A stretch of 64,000 nucleotides of DNA from the IMG/VR virus record IMGVR_UViG_3300027631_000014, positions 1 through 64,000 of that record; one strand, written 5' to 3'. Source of the stretch: a virus. The position numbers and the translations under genes were made by a program. Within the stretch, counting starts at the first letter, position 1, and the number at the start of each line of letters is the position of its first letter. The notes under the pieces are model-generated. The model had not been told where the DNA came from, ran no database searches, and saw only the letters and a list, made by a program, of their open reading frames with translations. This document shows, piece by piece, positions 1-7,813 of this stretch.

Positions 1-2
1 GA

Positions 3-803
3 ACTATTACTGCAGATACATTATCGGGTAAAAATTCGGAAGCGACTAATATCCTGAAAAAATACTTTAGTAAAACTGAATTAGGTCGTGAATATAAACT
101 ATATGATAGTTTACTTAAACGCACTAACTTGTCAGAAGGTAAAGCAGAAGTTATTATTAACACGGTTTTAGAAAGTGCTAAACAATTAAATCGTACTTCT
201 CTTAAAAAACAAAAATACAATTTAATTAATGAGATTAAAAAATACTATAATTTAGAAGATTTTTTTAAATCAAAACTTCCTAATTATAAAGCTCAAGCCG
301 CAGTTTACACGTTAATTGAGGCATACAGCGATAATAAAAAACAGTCTCATGAGCAAATCATCACTAATAAACTATCTTTATTAGAGCATTTAACATCAAA
401 CATAGTTAAATCTAAAGAAACTACATCTGGTATTATGGATGAATTTAATCACCATGATAAAGATACTCGTATTCTAACTTACAAAATATTATTAGAAAAA
501 TTCAATTCCAAATACTCAGATTTTAGCAATAACAAAAAATCTGTTCTTAAAGAATTTATCAATAGTGTAGATAATACAAATAAATTAAAAGAATTTTATA
601 ATTCTAAGATCAATGAAATTAAATCTGAACTTACTTCATTAAATATAAAAACTAAAAACCAAGTTACTAAAATTAAAATAAATGAAGTATCTACATTTTT
701 GGTTAAATTAGATAAAAATGATAAAGTAAATAACGATCATATAGTAAATTTGCTTCAATATTGTGATTTATTAGAAGAACTTCAGCAAGTAAATGGAAAA
801 TAA
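3..803 (+). CDS. Unknown head-region protein, 5' truncated by window edge
   Basis: The frame is open from base 3 with no stop, so the true start lies before the window and the TTG at 129 is probably internal. The visible part (267 residues) is Lys/Asn-rich, hydrophilic and likely mostly helical, with no membrane segment or recognised catalytic motif. It overlaps the next gene by 11 bases and lies four genes before the capsid protease-scaffold-capsid run, so a head or portal-proximal role is likely. That is inference from position only; I do not recognise the family. Confidence 0.75.
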   Translation, partial: TITADTLSGKNSEATNILKKYFSKTELGREYKLYDSLLKRTNLSEGKAEVIINTVLESAKQLNRTSLKKQKYNLINEIKKYYNLEDFFKSKLPNYKAQAAVYTLIEAYSDNKKQSHEQIITNKLSLLEHLTSNIVKSKETTSGIMDEFNHHDKDTRILTYKILLEKFNSKYSDFSNNKKSVLKEFINSVDNTNKLKEFYNSKINEIKSELTSLNIKTKNQVTKIKINEVSTFLVKLDKNDKVNNDHIVNLLQYCDLLEELQQVNGK

Positions 804-1596
804 AGAGTCAACAGGATTTGAAACAATCAACCCCGAAACTGACCAGGAAACTGGAAAAGTTTCTTGGGATGTTAAATATAAAGCTGACTATGCTTTAGTA
901 TATAAAAGATTTAAAGAACTTAATAAAGCCCTTAAAGATTTTGTCACATACGAAGAGGTTAGAACCGATCCTAAATTAATGGAAGTAGGTAGATGGTTTA
1001 ACACTTTATATAATACATTTAGAACTCACATTCGAAGAGAATATCCAAAACAATTTAAACAACTTCAAACAATAGATGAAAGTCTAATTAAAGAACTTAT
1101 TCGTAAATCATTAGGGGAAGAAAGTGCTACTGGAGCGGGTGCTGGTGCAGGACATTTTGAACCAGGTACTGGTGCTAATTACGCTACACCAAACGCATTC
1201 AACCCAAATAAAAAAGCTAATGGCGCTCAAAATATATATTACTATAAATTGGGTTGGAAACCAGTTGATGCTGAAAAATTACATAAGCAAGCTAAAGGTA
1301 TTGAACATAAAGATTTGTGGAAGAAAAAATTAGAAGAAACTGAAGAGTCTTCTGAAGCCTATGTTAGTTCATTAAATTTACCTGATCCATCACTAAAACA
1401 ATTTATCGAAACTAGAGTAACTGATTTTGATAAAATAGAAGATAAATTAAATACATTGCTTCCTTTATTGAAAAAAGCAAAAACTGAAACTATGGAGTAT
1501 TATAAAACATCTCCTGATTTTCAAGTTAAATATGGTACGGATTTAGCAGTAGATTACTTAGACGACTTAATAACACTATTTAAAGACAAAAAATAA
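793..1596 (+). CDS. Unknown head-region protein with Gly/Ala-rich linker
   Basis: A 267-residue protein not recognised by function. The N-terminal part (about 1-110) looks helical. Residues about 112-130 form a Gly/Ala-rich linker (ATGAGAGAGHFEPGTGANYA) followed by a Lys-rich stretch containing IYYYKLGW. The C-terminal third is again helical and ends in Lys. From memory, similar linkers with an F-x-P-G-x-G-x-x-YATP pattern occur in uncharacterised proteins of marine T4-like phages. The start overlaps the previous stop and the next gene begins two bases after its stop, so it sits in a tight head-gene operon. Confidence 0.8.
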   Translation: MENKESTGFETINPETDQETGKVSWDVKYKADYALVYKRFKELNKALKDFVTYEEVRTDPKLMEVGRWFNTLYNTFRTHIRREYPKQFKQLQTIDESLIKELIRKSLGEESATGAGAGAGHFEPGTGANYATPNAFNPNKKANGAQNIYYYKLGWKPVDAEKLHKQAKGIEHKDLWKKKLEETEESSEAYVSSLNLPDPSLKQFIETRVTDFDKIEDKLNTLLPLLKKAKTETMEYYKTSPDFQVKYGTDLAVDYLDDLITLFKDKK

Positions 1597-1597
1597 A

Positions 1598-2377
1598 ATG
1601 GCACAAACACTTCAAGAACATTATAACTCAATTAAGAGTGGTAAAGGAAATAAAACACAATTCTTAAGACAAGCGAGAGAAATGTTTCCTCAATATTTCA
1701 ATCAATATTCAGATTTCGATACTACTACAAATGTATTAAGATCTAAACAAATTATTAGTGAAACAACAACTAATGTTGTTACTAAAGGATTTGATATCTA
1801 CGATTGGAAAAAGATTTTAGCTGAAGAAGTTAAAGCTGAAGAAAAAGAAACATCTAAAGAAGTTAAAGACGCAAATAAAAATGCGTATCAACCATCAGAC
1901 ATGAAAAATGCTGATAACGTTAACTTCAATGAAATCATGAAAGGATTTTATGCTGAATTAAAAGATCCTAAAAACCATGATAAAACAAGTGAAGAAATTA
2001 AAGCTATGGTTGTTAAAAACTTAGCTAAAGATTGTTTACACTATACTAAAGATGGTATGTTTGGTGAAAAAGGTGTAGGATACGTTATTGAAGCCCCAGG
2101 TTTAGGTACTCCAAAAGAGGCTAAAGGCAAACATAAATCTTCAGGATATGGTGATATTGAAAAAGAAGTAAAAGTAAAATCAAATGTTCAAGACTCATTA
2201 GGTGATAAAGAAGCAGAAACTTCAATGCCTAAAAAAGTTAAAGAAATGTCTGTAACGCCTAAAAATTCAGCTGGTGTTAAAAAAATGAAGATGCCTGGTA
2301 ATGAAAAAACAATGAAGTTGCAAGAATCTAAATTCCGTTCTGTACTTAAATCAATGATTAAAGAAACATTAAAATAA
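1598..2377 (+). CDS. Unknown head-region protein, Lys/Glu-rich
   Basis: A 259-residue, highly charged protein without membrane segments or a recognised enzyme motif. The middle (about 75-110) is Lys/Glu-rich and probably coiled. The C-terminus (LQESKFRSVLKSMIKETLK) is a short basic amphipathic helix. It resembles the N-terminal peptide of the small ORF at 63494 (MKKSQLRQIIKEEISKVL), which may mean a shared targeting peptide. It lies directly before the prohead protease, so it may be an internal or core head protein; this is inference from position. Confidence 0.8.
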   Translation: MAQTLQEHYNSIKSGKGNKTQFLRQAREMFPQYFNQYSDFDTTTNVLRSKQIISETTTNVVTKGFDIYDWKKILAEEVKAEEKETSKEVKDANKNAYQPSDMKNADNVNFNEIMKGFYAELKDPKNHDKTSEEIKAMVVKNLAKDCLHYTKDGMFGEKGVGYVIEAPGLGTPKEAKGKHKSSGYGDIEKEVKVKSNVQDSLGDKEAETSMPKKVKEMSVTPKNSAGVKKMKMPGNEKTMKLQESKFRSVLKSMIKETLK

Positions 2378-2379
2378 TT

Positions 2380-2982
2380 ATGAAATCATTACTTATAGAA
2401 GTTACTCCACTTACCATATCACCACAGGCACTTAACGAGTCTCGTGATAAAGTATCTGGTAACCCATTAGTTGAAACTATATTAACTACTGTTGAAGAAA
2501 AAAATGGTAATGGAAGATATTATTCAAAAGAGTTATGGGAAAGAGAAATAAATAAGTATGCTGTATTAGTTAATGAAAGAAGAGCATTAGGAGAATTAGA
2601 CCACCCAGACTCACAAATTATTAATTTAAAAAATGTATCACATAATATTACCAAAGTGTGGTGGGATGGAAATAAAATAATGGGTATATTGGAAATACTC
2701 CCTACACCATCAGGTAATATATTAAAATCATTAATTGAATCAGGTATTAAAGTGGGCGTTTCATCTCGTGGAATGGGAAGTTTAAAACAAGTAGGTGAAG
2801 TATTAGAAGTACAAGACGATTTTGATTTATTAGGATGGGACGTAGTATCTACACCATCAAACCCAAACAGCTGGATATCTCCATTGAATGAAGGTAAAAC
2901 AACAACATTAAATCCATACAATAAAGTAGATTCTATTGTAACAGAAATACTTTGTTCAAATGGTGCTTGTCCAATATTTTAA
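2380..2982 (+). CDS. 21: Prohead core protease, T4 gp21-like
   Basis: A 200-residue protein matching the T4 gp21 serine protease family, which cleaves scaffold and capsid proteins inside the prohead, usually after L/I-x-E. The catalytic His is in ALGELDHPD (about residue 73) and the Ser in GVSSRGMGS (about 127-129), in the family order. The family G-R-Y-Y motif is at about residues 45-48. The length is close to T4 gp21 (about 212). Neighbours fit: scaffold and major capsid follow. An N-terminal LIE could be an autocleavage site. Confidence 0.93.
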   Translation: MKSLLIEVTPLTISPQALNESRDKVSGNPLVETILTTVEEKNGNGRYYSKELWEREINKYAVLVNERRALGELDHPDSQIINLKNVSHNITKVWWDGNKIMGILEILPTPSGNILKSLIESGIKVGVSSRGMGSLKQVGEVLEVQDDFDLLGWDVVSTPSNPNSWISPLNEGKTTTLNPYNKVDSIVTEILCSNGACPIF

Positions 2983-2994
2983 AATAAAAATAAT

Positions 2995-3165
2995 ATGAAA
3001 AAAATAATAAATGAACAATTTCTTCATATGCAAAAACTTGCAGGTTTAATTACTGAAGAAGAATATAAGGCTAAATTATGGTATAAAAAATATTCTGAAA
3101 ATATATCTAAAGCATTAGATGAATTAAAACAAACATTAAAAAGTGAAGGTTATAATGCTAAATGA
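2995..3165 (+). CDS. Small protein with MQKLAGL peptide, possible prohead core protein
   Basis: A 56-codon ORF starting MKKIINEQFLHMQKLAGLITEEEY. It lies 12 bases after the protease gene and overlaps the next ORF by 11 bases. The motif M-Q-K-L-A-G-L matches the last residues of the scaffold encoded at 3605 (MRELAGLKK), so both may carry the same short docking helix. L-I-T-E resembles a prohead protease site. The rest is a charged helix. No known function. The tight spacing and the motif argue that it is translated. Confidence 0.65.
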   Translation: MKKIINEQFLHMQKLAGLITEEEYKAKLWYKKYSENISKALDELKQTLKSEGYNAK

Positions 3166-3400
3166 AGACAATAAATCTATTTTAGATCTAGTAAATTATA
3201 TAGATTCTAAAATTGTAATTCTTCGTAAAGACAATAAATTTTCAAAAAATATTATAGATAGTTTATCTAATTTATACAATCTTACTGTTGGAGAATGGAT
3301 GAGTAGAAATTACATATCTAATATTGAACCTAGTTCTAGTGAAGAAGAAGAAATAGTAAATAAACTTTTAGAAATAATTGATTTTTTAAATACACTTTAA
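3155..3400 (+). CDS. Unknown small protein
   Basis: 81 residues from ATG 3155. A GTG at 3143 would add four residues, but the ATG sits in the 11-base overlap with the upstream ORF and suits translational coupling. The protein is helical and acidic, with SSSEEEE near the C-terminus, no Cys pairs and no membrane segment. It is the last gene before a strong terminator at 3428, so it ends the transcription unit that contains the prohead protease. Function unknown. Confidence 0.7.
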   Translation: MLNEDNKSILDLVNYIDSKIVILRKDNKFSKNIIDSLSNLYNLTVGEWMSRNYISNIEPSSSEEEEIVNKLLEIIDFLNTL

Positions 3401-3427
3401 CCCCCCTCTAGATAGTATCTTTAGGCC

Positions 3428-3463
3428 AAAGCGTTCCCTTAAAAAAGGAGCGCTTTTACTTTC
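3428..3463 (+). terminator. Rho-independent terminator after the protease operon
   Basis: AAAGCG (3428-3433) pairs with CGCTTT (3451-3456), extended by TCC/GGA inside, and is followed by TTTTACTTTCC. The hairpin before 35 kb ends with the same TTTTACTTTCC tail. Confidence 0.8.
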
Positions 3464-3495
3464 CTTTGTGTTTTTAATATATCTGCATATATGTA
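3464..3495 (+). promoter_or_regulatory. Host-type promoter for scaffold gene
   Basis: CTTTG (3464-3468), exactly 19 bases, then TATATGTA (3488-3495). Same geometry as eleven other sites in the window. It lies directly behind the terminator and about 110 bases before the scaffold start, so it would leave a long leader. Confidence 0.55.
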
Positions 3496-3542
3496 TAGCA
3501 AATGTGCCCAATTCTATGAGGCGCTAAATTAATAAAACTTAT

Positions 3543-3574
3543 TACGCTTCGAAGATTCCTTCATATTAAGCGTA
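3543..3574 (+). promoter_or_regulatory. Inverted repeat in scaffold leader
   Basis: TACGCTT (3543-3549) and AAGCGTA (3568-3574) are perfect complements around an 18-base loop, 30 bases before the scaffold start. It could be a leader RNA hairpin; there is no T-run, so it is unlikely to be a terminator. Confidence 0.35.
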
Positions 3575-3604
3575 TTTCCAAAACAAAAAAACAATTTAGG
3601 AAAA

Positions 3605-4552
3605 ATGGCAACAAACAGAGACTTGCTTAAAGAAGCAATCGCAGATGCTAAAACTGTTAAAGAAACAGCTATTGCAAACGCTAAAGCCGCTCTAGAAGAA
3701 GCATTTACTCCCTACCTTAAAGAAAAATTATCCATGAAAATTAATGAAATGGATGAAATGGATGAAGAGGAAATGGATAAAGGAATGTATGAAGAAGAGA
3801 TGGACGAAGAAGTTACACTAGATGAACTTTTAGCAGAATTAGAAGAAGGTGAAGACGAAATGGAAGAAAACCTTTTCGAAGCTGAAGAAGAAGAAGAAAA
3901 AGAAGAAGAGGAAATGTCTATTGAAGACATGGACGTGGACGAAAATGATTTGAAATCTTTTATCGAAGACGTTATCAAAGACATGGTTAGCGCAGGGGAA
4001 CTTGAGGCTGGACATGAAGGTGAAAATGAGGAAGAAGAAGAAATGGAATTAGAACCAGAAGAAGGTGAAGGTGAAGAAGACGAAGAAGTTAATCTTGATG
4101 AATTATTAAATGAAGAAGACGATATGTCTGAATCAAATGTTGATCTTGATGAGCTTTTAGCTGAATTAGAAGGTGATAAAGAATTAGAAGAATCAAATGA
4201 AGAACTTGAAGAAGCTATGGCTACAATTGCTGTGCTTAGAAAAGATCTTAATGAAGTTAACTTACTAAACGCTAAATTACTTTACACTAACAAAATCTTC
4301 CGTAACAAATCTTTAACGGAATCACAAAAAATCAAAGTTTTGACAGCTTTTGACAAAGCAACAACTAAAAAAGAAGTTGAATTAGTTTATGAAACTTTAA
4401 ATGAAGGACTAAAAGTATCTACAATTACAAAATCCCCAATTAAAGAATCATTAAGTTCAGCATCTAAAGCTTTAGGCAGTGCAAAATCAAAACCAATTAT
4501 CGAACATGATGCTTTCGCTCGTATGCGCGAATTAGCAGGATTAAAAAAGTAA
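3605..4552 (+). CDS. 22: Prohead scaffold (core) protein, T4 gp22-like
   Basis: A 315-residue protein that would form the inner core on which the capsid assembles and is then cleaved by the protease. The middle (about residues 48-200) is extremely Glu/Asp-rich, as in T4-like scaffolds. The ends look helical, and many L-x-E sites (for example LLKE at residues 7-10, YLKE at 37-40) fit the protease specificity. The C-terminus is ARMRELAGLKK, a motif shared with the small ORF at 2995. It lies between protease and capsid genes, as in T4, but behind its own terminator and promoter. Confidence 0.85.
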   Translation: MATNRDLLKEAIADAKTVKETAIANAKAALEEAFTPYLKEKLSMKINEMDEMDEEEMDKGMYEEEMDEEVTLDELLAELEEGEDEMEENLFEAEEEEEKEEEEMSIEDMDVDENDLKSFIEDVIKDMVSAGELEAGHEGENEEEEEMELEPEEGEGEEDEEVNLDELLNEEDDMSESNVDLDELLAELEGDKELEESNEELEEAMATIAVLRKDLNEVNLLNAKLLYTNKIFRNKSLTESQKIKVLTAFDKATTKKEVELVYETLNEGLKVSTITKSPIKESLSSASKALGSAKSKPIIEHDAFARMRELAGLKK

Positions 4553-4587
4553 AATTAACAATTTAAAAAACAATTAAAAACAAAAAA

Positions 4588-6318
4588 ATGAGTGCAATTC
4601 AATCTTTATTAGAATCAGCTAACCCATGGAAATCGTTACAAAGCGATGCTGGGAAATTAGCGACCAAGTGGGCTAAAACAGGCTTACTTGAAGGCTTTGG
4701 TACAGAAGTAGACAAGAACAACATGGCTATTATCTTAGAAAACCAAGCAAAACAATTAGTAATGGAAAACAGTGCAACTGGAGCTTCTCCAAACGCTGGT
4801 ACATTTACTGTAGGACAATCTGAAAACTGGGCAGGTATCGCTTTACCAATGGTACGTAAGGTATTTGGTCAAATCGCAGCTAAAGAATTCGTTTCTGTTC
4901 AACCAATGAACTTACCATCAGGTCTAGTGTTTTTCTTAGATTTCCAATACGGAACTGACAAGAATCCATTTGCGACAGGTGATTCACTTTATGGTGCACG
5001 TAACGCTAGTGGTCGTTTTCCATTCCAATCAACTGGTACAACTGGTGGTTTATATGGTGCTGGCCGTTTCGCTTACACTACTAACCAATTTTCAGCTTCT
5101 GTTCCTTTAACAGGTTCAGCTAATGGAGGTGCATTACCAACAGTAGGAGCAGGTACAGGTTCATTTATTGCTGCTACATGGGCAGAAGTAAATTTTGACT
5201 CTGATTTATCAGCTTCAGCAGCAGGAGGTAGAATTTACAAAATCACTACTCCAACAGCTACTTTATCATCATTTGATCCGGATGCAGTTCGTGCATTTGT
5301 AGTATTAACTGGTTCATTAGCTACTGTAGCTTCTGCTTTACCAGCATTTACTACTTACAATTATACAGCAAATACAATTTCATTCTTTGTTACAGCTTCA
5401 TCTACATTAACTGCAGCAGTTGCTGGTCAGTACATGACAGTTGAATATAACAAAACAACTGCTGATAATAATCGTGGTGATTTTGAAGATACAGCTGCTC
5501 CTTCATTCTCAACTCCGAATGCAGAAAGTGCAACTTCAATTGCAATCCCTGAAATTAACATCAAAATGCAATCTCAAGCAATTACTGCTAAGACTAAAAA
5601 GTTAAAAGCAGTATGGACTCCTGAGTTTGCACAAGATTTAAATGCTTACCAGAATATCGATGCTGAAGCTGAATTAACTAACATTATGAGTGAATACATT
5701 TCAATGGAAATTGATTTGGAGATCTTAGACATGTTAATTGAAGATGCAGCTGCTGCAACTGAATACTGGACAGTATTAAACAACGGTGTTTATAATCCAT
5801 CTAACGCTAACGGATTTGATTTTCCAACTTCAACTAGCCAAACAGGATTCTACAACACTCAAGGTGCTTGGTTCTCTACTTTAGGTACTAAAATGCAAAA
5901 AGTAAGTAACAAAATTCACCAGTTAACTTTAAGAGGTGGTGCAAATTTCTTAGTATGTTCTCCAACAGTTGCTACTGTTTTAGAATCAATCCCAGGATTT
6001 GCTGCTAACTCTAACGGTGATGCTGCTAATATGGAATTTGCAATGGGTGTTCAGAAAGTTGGTGCTATCAACAATCGTTACACAGTGTACAAGAATCCAT
6101 ATATGACTGAGAACGTTATTTTAATGGGCTTTAGAGGTAAACAATTCTTGGAAACAGGTGCTGTTTTTGCTCCATATATTCCATTAATCATGACTCCATT
6201 AGTTTATGATCCGAATACATTTACTCCACGTAAAGGTTTAATGACTCGTTACGCGAAGAAAATGTTACGTCCAGAATTTTATGGAAAAATTTATGTAAGC
6301 GGCTTAACTAGCTTGTAA
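4588..6318 (+). CDS. 23: Major capsid protein, T4 gp23-like
   Basis: 576 residues, near T4 gp23 (521). The N-terminal 60 or so residues are Glu/Lys-rich with LLE, ILE and VME sites and would be removed by the prohead protease. The mature part begins near NSATGASPNAG. Family features include ENWAGIALPMVRKVFGQI and, near the C-terminus, PRKGLMTRYAKKMLRPEFYG. Residues about 165-290 are a Gly/Ala/Ser/Thr-rich insertion-like region, probably surface exposed. A strong terminator follows, fitting a highly expressed single-gene unit. Confidence 0.97.
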   Translation: MSAIQSLLESANPWKSLQSDAGKLATKWAKTGLLEGFGTEVDKNNMAIILENQAKQLVMENSATGASPNAGTFTVGQSENWAGIALPMVRKVFGQIAAKEFVSVQPMNLPSGLVFFLDFQYGTDKNPFATGDSLYGARNASGRFPFQSTGTTGGLYGAGRFAYTTNQFSASVPLTGSANGGALPTVGAGTGSFIAATWAEVNFDSDLSASAAGGRIYKITTPTATLSSFDPDAVRAFVVLTGSLATVASALPAFTTYNYTANTISFFVTASSTLTAAVAGQYMTVEYNKTTADNNRGDFEDTAAPSFSTPNAESATSIAIPEINIKMQSQAITAKTKKLKAVWTPEFAQDLNAYQNIDAEAELTNIMSEYISMEIDLEILDMLIEDAAAATEYWTVLNNGVYNPSNANGFDFPTSTSQTGFYNTQGAWFSTLGTKMQKVSNKIHQLTLRGGANFLVCSPTVATVLESIPGFAANSNGDAANMEFAMGVQKVGAINNRYTVYKNPYMTENVILMGFRGKQFLETGAVFAPYIPLIMTPLVYDPNTFTPRKGLMTRYAKKMLRPEFYGKIYVSGLTSL

Positions 6319-6336
6319 TCATAAATTACAATAAAT

Positions 6337-6369
6337 AAAAAAGTCGGGCCCGTAAGCTCGGCTTTTTTT
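6337..6369 (+). terminator. Strong terminator after major capsid gene
   Basis: A 13-pair stem (6337-6349 with 6356-6368, two G-U pairs) around a six-base loop, ending in a T-run. The stem's A-run and T-run would let it act on either strand. Confidence 0.9.
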
Positions 6370-6389
6370 GTTCTAAAATATTACACCCA

Positions 6390-6397
6390 TATTTATC
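6390..6397 (+). promoter_or_regulatory. Late-type motif (variant TATTTATC) before phoH
   Basis: CATATTTATCAATAAAA, 11 bases before the phoH ATG. One-base variant of the recurrent TATTTATA motif, with no -33 box at the 19-base spacing. Confidence 0.4.
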
Positions 6398-6407
6398 AAT
6401 AAAAGCT

Positions 6408-7091
6408 ATGTCTCAAAATCCAAATGTAGAAGTTTTCACAAACAAGAAAAAACTTAAAGGTCCTATCAAATTTAAAATAGAACTCAACTCAGAACAAAAA
6501 GAAGCAAAACAAGCCATCTTAGATTGTCCAGTAGTATTATTAAAAGGAATGGCAGGTAGTGGTAAAACATTAGTTGCATGTCAAGCAGCTTTAGATTTAG
6601 TTTTTAAAAAAGAGATGGAGAAAATAATTATTACTCGTCCTACTGTATCTAAAGAAGAAATTGGTTTTCTACCAGGTGATTTAAAAGAAAAAATGGATCC
6701 ATGGTTAGCTCCAATTTATGCTAATTTATACCTTTTATATGATAAAGAAAAAATCGATAAAATGGTTTTAGAAAATCAAATTGAAGTAGTACCATTTGCA
6801 TTTATGAGGGGTAGAACGTTTCCTAATGCGTTTGTAATCGTTGATGAATGCCAAAATATAACACACTCACAAACAGAAATGATGTTAGGTCGTTTAGGTA
6901 AAGGAGGAAAAATAGTGTTTTGTGGTGATTTAGCTCAAGTAGATTTAAAAAGCAAAAAAGATTCAGGTATTGGATTTTTCCCACGCCTAGAAGAAAGAAT
7001 TAAAGGTGTTAAGATTATTAGTTTAAAGAAAAATCATCGTCATGAAATAGTAGAAGAAATTCTAAAAACATACGAAGAATTTAGAGACTAA
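6408..7091 (+). CDS. phoH: PhoH-like ATPase
   Basis: A 227-residue P-loop ATPase of the PhoH family, common in marine phages. The family is RNA-associated, but its job in phages is unsettled. Walker A is GMAGSGKT (residues 47-54), Walker B is AFVIVDECQN, and the downstream VFCGDLAQVDL motif is also typical. The length matches single-domain phage PhoH. It has its own late-type motif directly behind the capsid terminator, so it is probably a separate unit between capsid and fibre genes. Confidence 0.93.
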   Translation: MSQNPNVEVFTNKKKLKGPIKFKIELNSEQKEAKQAILDCPVVLLKGMAGSGKTLVACQAALDLVFKKEMEKIIITRPTVSKEEIGFLPGDLKEKMDPWLAPIYANLYLLYDKEKIDKMVLENQIEVVPFAFMRGRTFPNAFVIVDECQNITHSQTEMMLGRLGKGGKIVFCGDLAQVDLKSKKDSGIGFFPRLEERIKGVKIISLKKNHRHEIVEEILKTYEEFRD

Positions 7092-7093
7092 AA

Positions 7094-7101
7094 TATTTAT
7101 A
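7094..7101 (+). promoter_or_regulatory. Late-type motif TATTTATA
   Basis: AATATTTATAATTATAAAA directly after the phoH stop and about 45 bases before the ATG of the small membrane gene. Confidence 0.45.
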
Positions 7102-7146
7102 ATTATAAAATAACTGTTGTTAAATAAGTTCTTAAAACATACTAAT

Positions 7147-7383
7147 ATGAAATTAATGAAAAATTATTACAAACCAACTCCTACAAAATGGAGAAGAATA
7201 GGAGATTCATTATTAGCTTGCGCCGCAGTAGTTGGTGGGGGTGGATTAATGGCTTATGATCAATTAAAAGAAGTTTACTCACCACATGAATTAAAAGTAA
7301 TTATTGGTGCGGTATTGGTTGTTGGTATATTAGGAAAATTCTTAACAAATTTCTTTAAAGAAGATTCTATATCTCAAAATTAA
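7147..7383 (+). CDS. Small two-helix membrane protein, possible holin
   Basis: 78 residues from ATG 7147. A TTG at 7117 would add ten residues, but lies too close behind the promoter motif. The basic N-terminus (YYKPTPTKWRR) precedes two hydrophobic segments: GDSLLACAAVVGGGGLMAY and VIIGAVLVVGILGKF. A charged C-terminal tail follows. Size and topology suit a class II holin. The proven endolysin candidate is far away (56451), so holin is only a hypothesis; a generic small membrane protein fits equally. Confidence 0.6.
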   Translation: MKLMKNYYKPTPTKWRRIGDSLLACAAVVGGGGLMAYDQLKEVYSPHELKVIIGAVLVVGILGKFLTNFFKEDSISQN

Positions 7384-7411
7384 TTTACTACAATGAAGAC
7401 ATTTTTGTTAA

Positions 7412-7419
7412 TATTTATA
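7412..7419 (+). promoter_or_regulatory. Late-type motif TATTTATA
   Basis: AATATTTATAACAAAA, 13 bases before the ATG at 7433. No -33 box at the 19-base spacing. Confidence 0.5.
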
Positions 7420-7432
7420 ACAAAATACTCAA

Positions 7433-7813
7433 ATGTCAGCAGGTAGATACTCTTTTACAATAGAACAAGGTTCAACATTAAATTTAGAACTTCAATACAA
7501 AGACAGTAACGGAAATTCTGTAAATCTCTCCAGTTATGGAGGTAGAATGCAAATTCGTCCTTCTGTAGGTTCCGCTACTATTTATCTTACATTAAGTAGT
7601 TCATTAAACGCAGATGGTACTGGATTAAATTTCAGTGGTTCAAATGGTCAAACATCACCTTCTTCAGGATCAATTGGAATGTATATTTCAGCTGCTTCTT
7701 CTTCTGCATTAAATTTTGATATGGGAGTATATGATTTAGAAATATATTCTGGAAGTTTTGTAACAAGAATTTTAGAAGGTCAAATTAAATTATCTAAAGA
7801 AGTAACTCGCTAA
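7433..7813 (+). CDS. Small virion protein, immunoglobulin-like fold likely
   Basis: 126 residues, Ser/Gly-rich and beta-strand-like throughout. The N-terminus (YSFTIEQGSTLNLELQYKDS) and the later RMQIRPS and YDLEIYSG strands resemble the small beta-sandwich proteins found beside tail fibres in many phages, including N-terminal domains of baseplate upper proteins. The stop overlaps the ATG of the large fibre by one base (TAATG), so the two are probably translated together and may interact. Confidence 0.7.
   Translation: MSAGRYSFTIEQGSTLNLELQYKDSNGNSVNLSSYGGRMQIRPSVGSATIYLTLSSSLNADGTGLNFSGSNGQTSPSSGSIGMYISAASSSALNFDMGVYDLEIYSGSFVTRILEGQIKLSKEVTR

Noticed and set aside
3712-3984. Antisense poly-Ser open frame in the scaffold gene
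   Set aside because: It is the shadow of the GAA-rich Glu stretch on the other strand.
7117-7146. TTG start adding ten residues to the small membrane protein
   Set aside because: The ATG at 7147 is further from the promoter motif and gives a typical basic N-terminus; the TTG has no supporting context.
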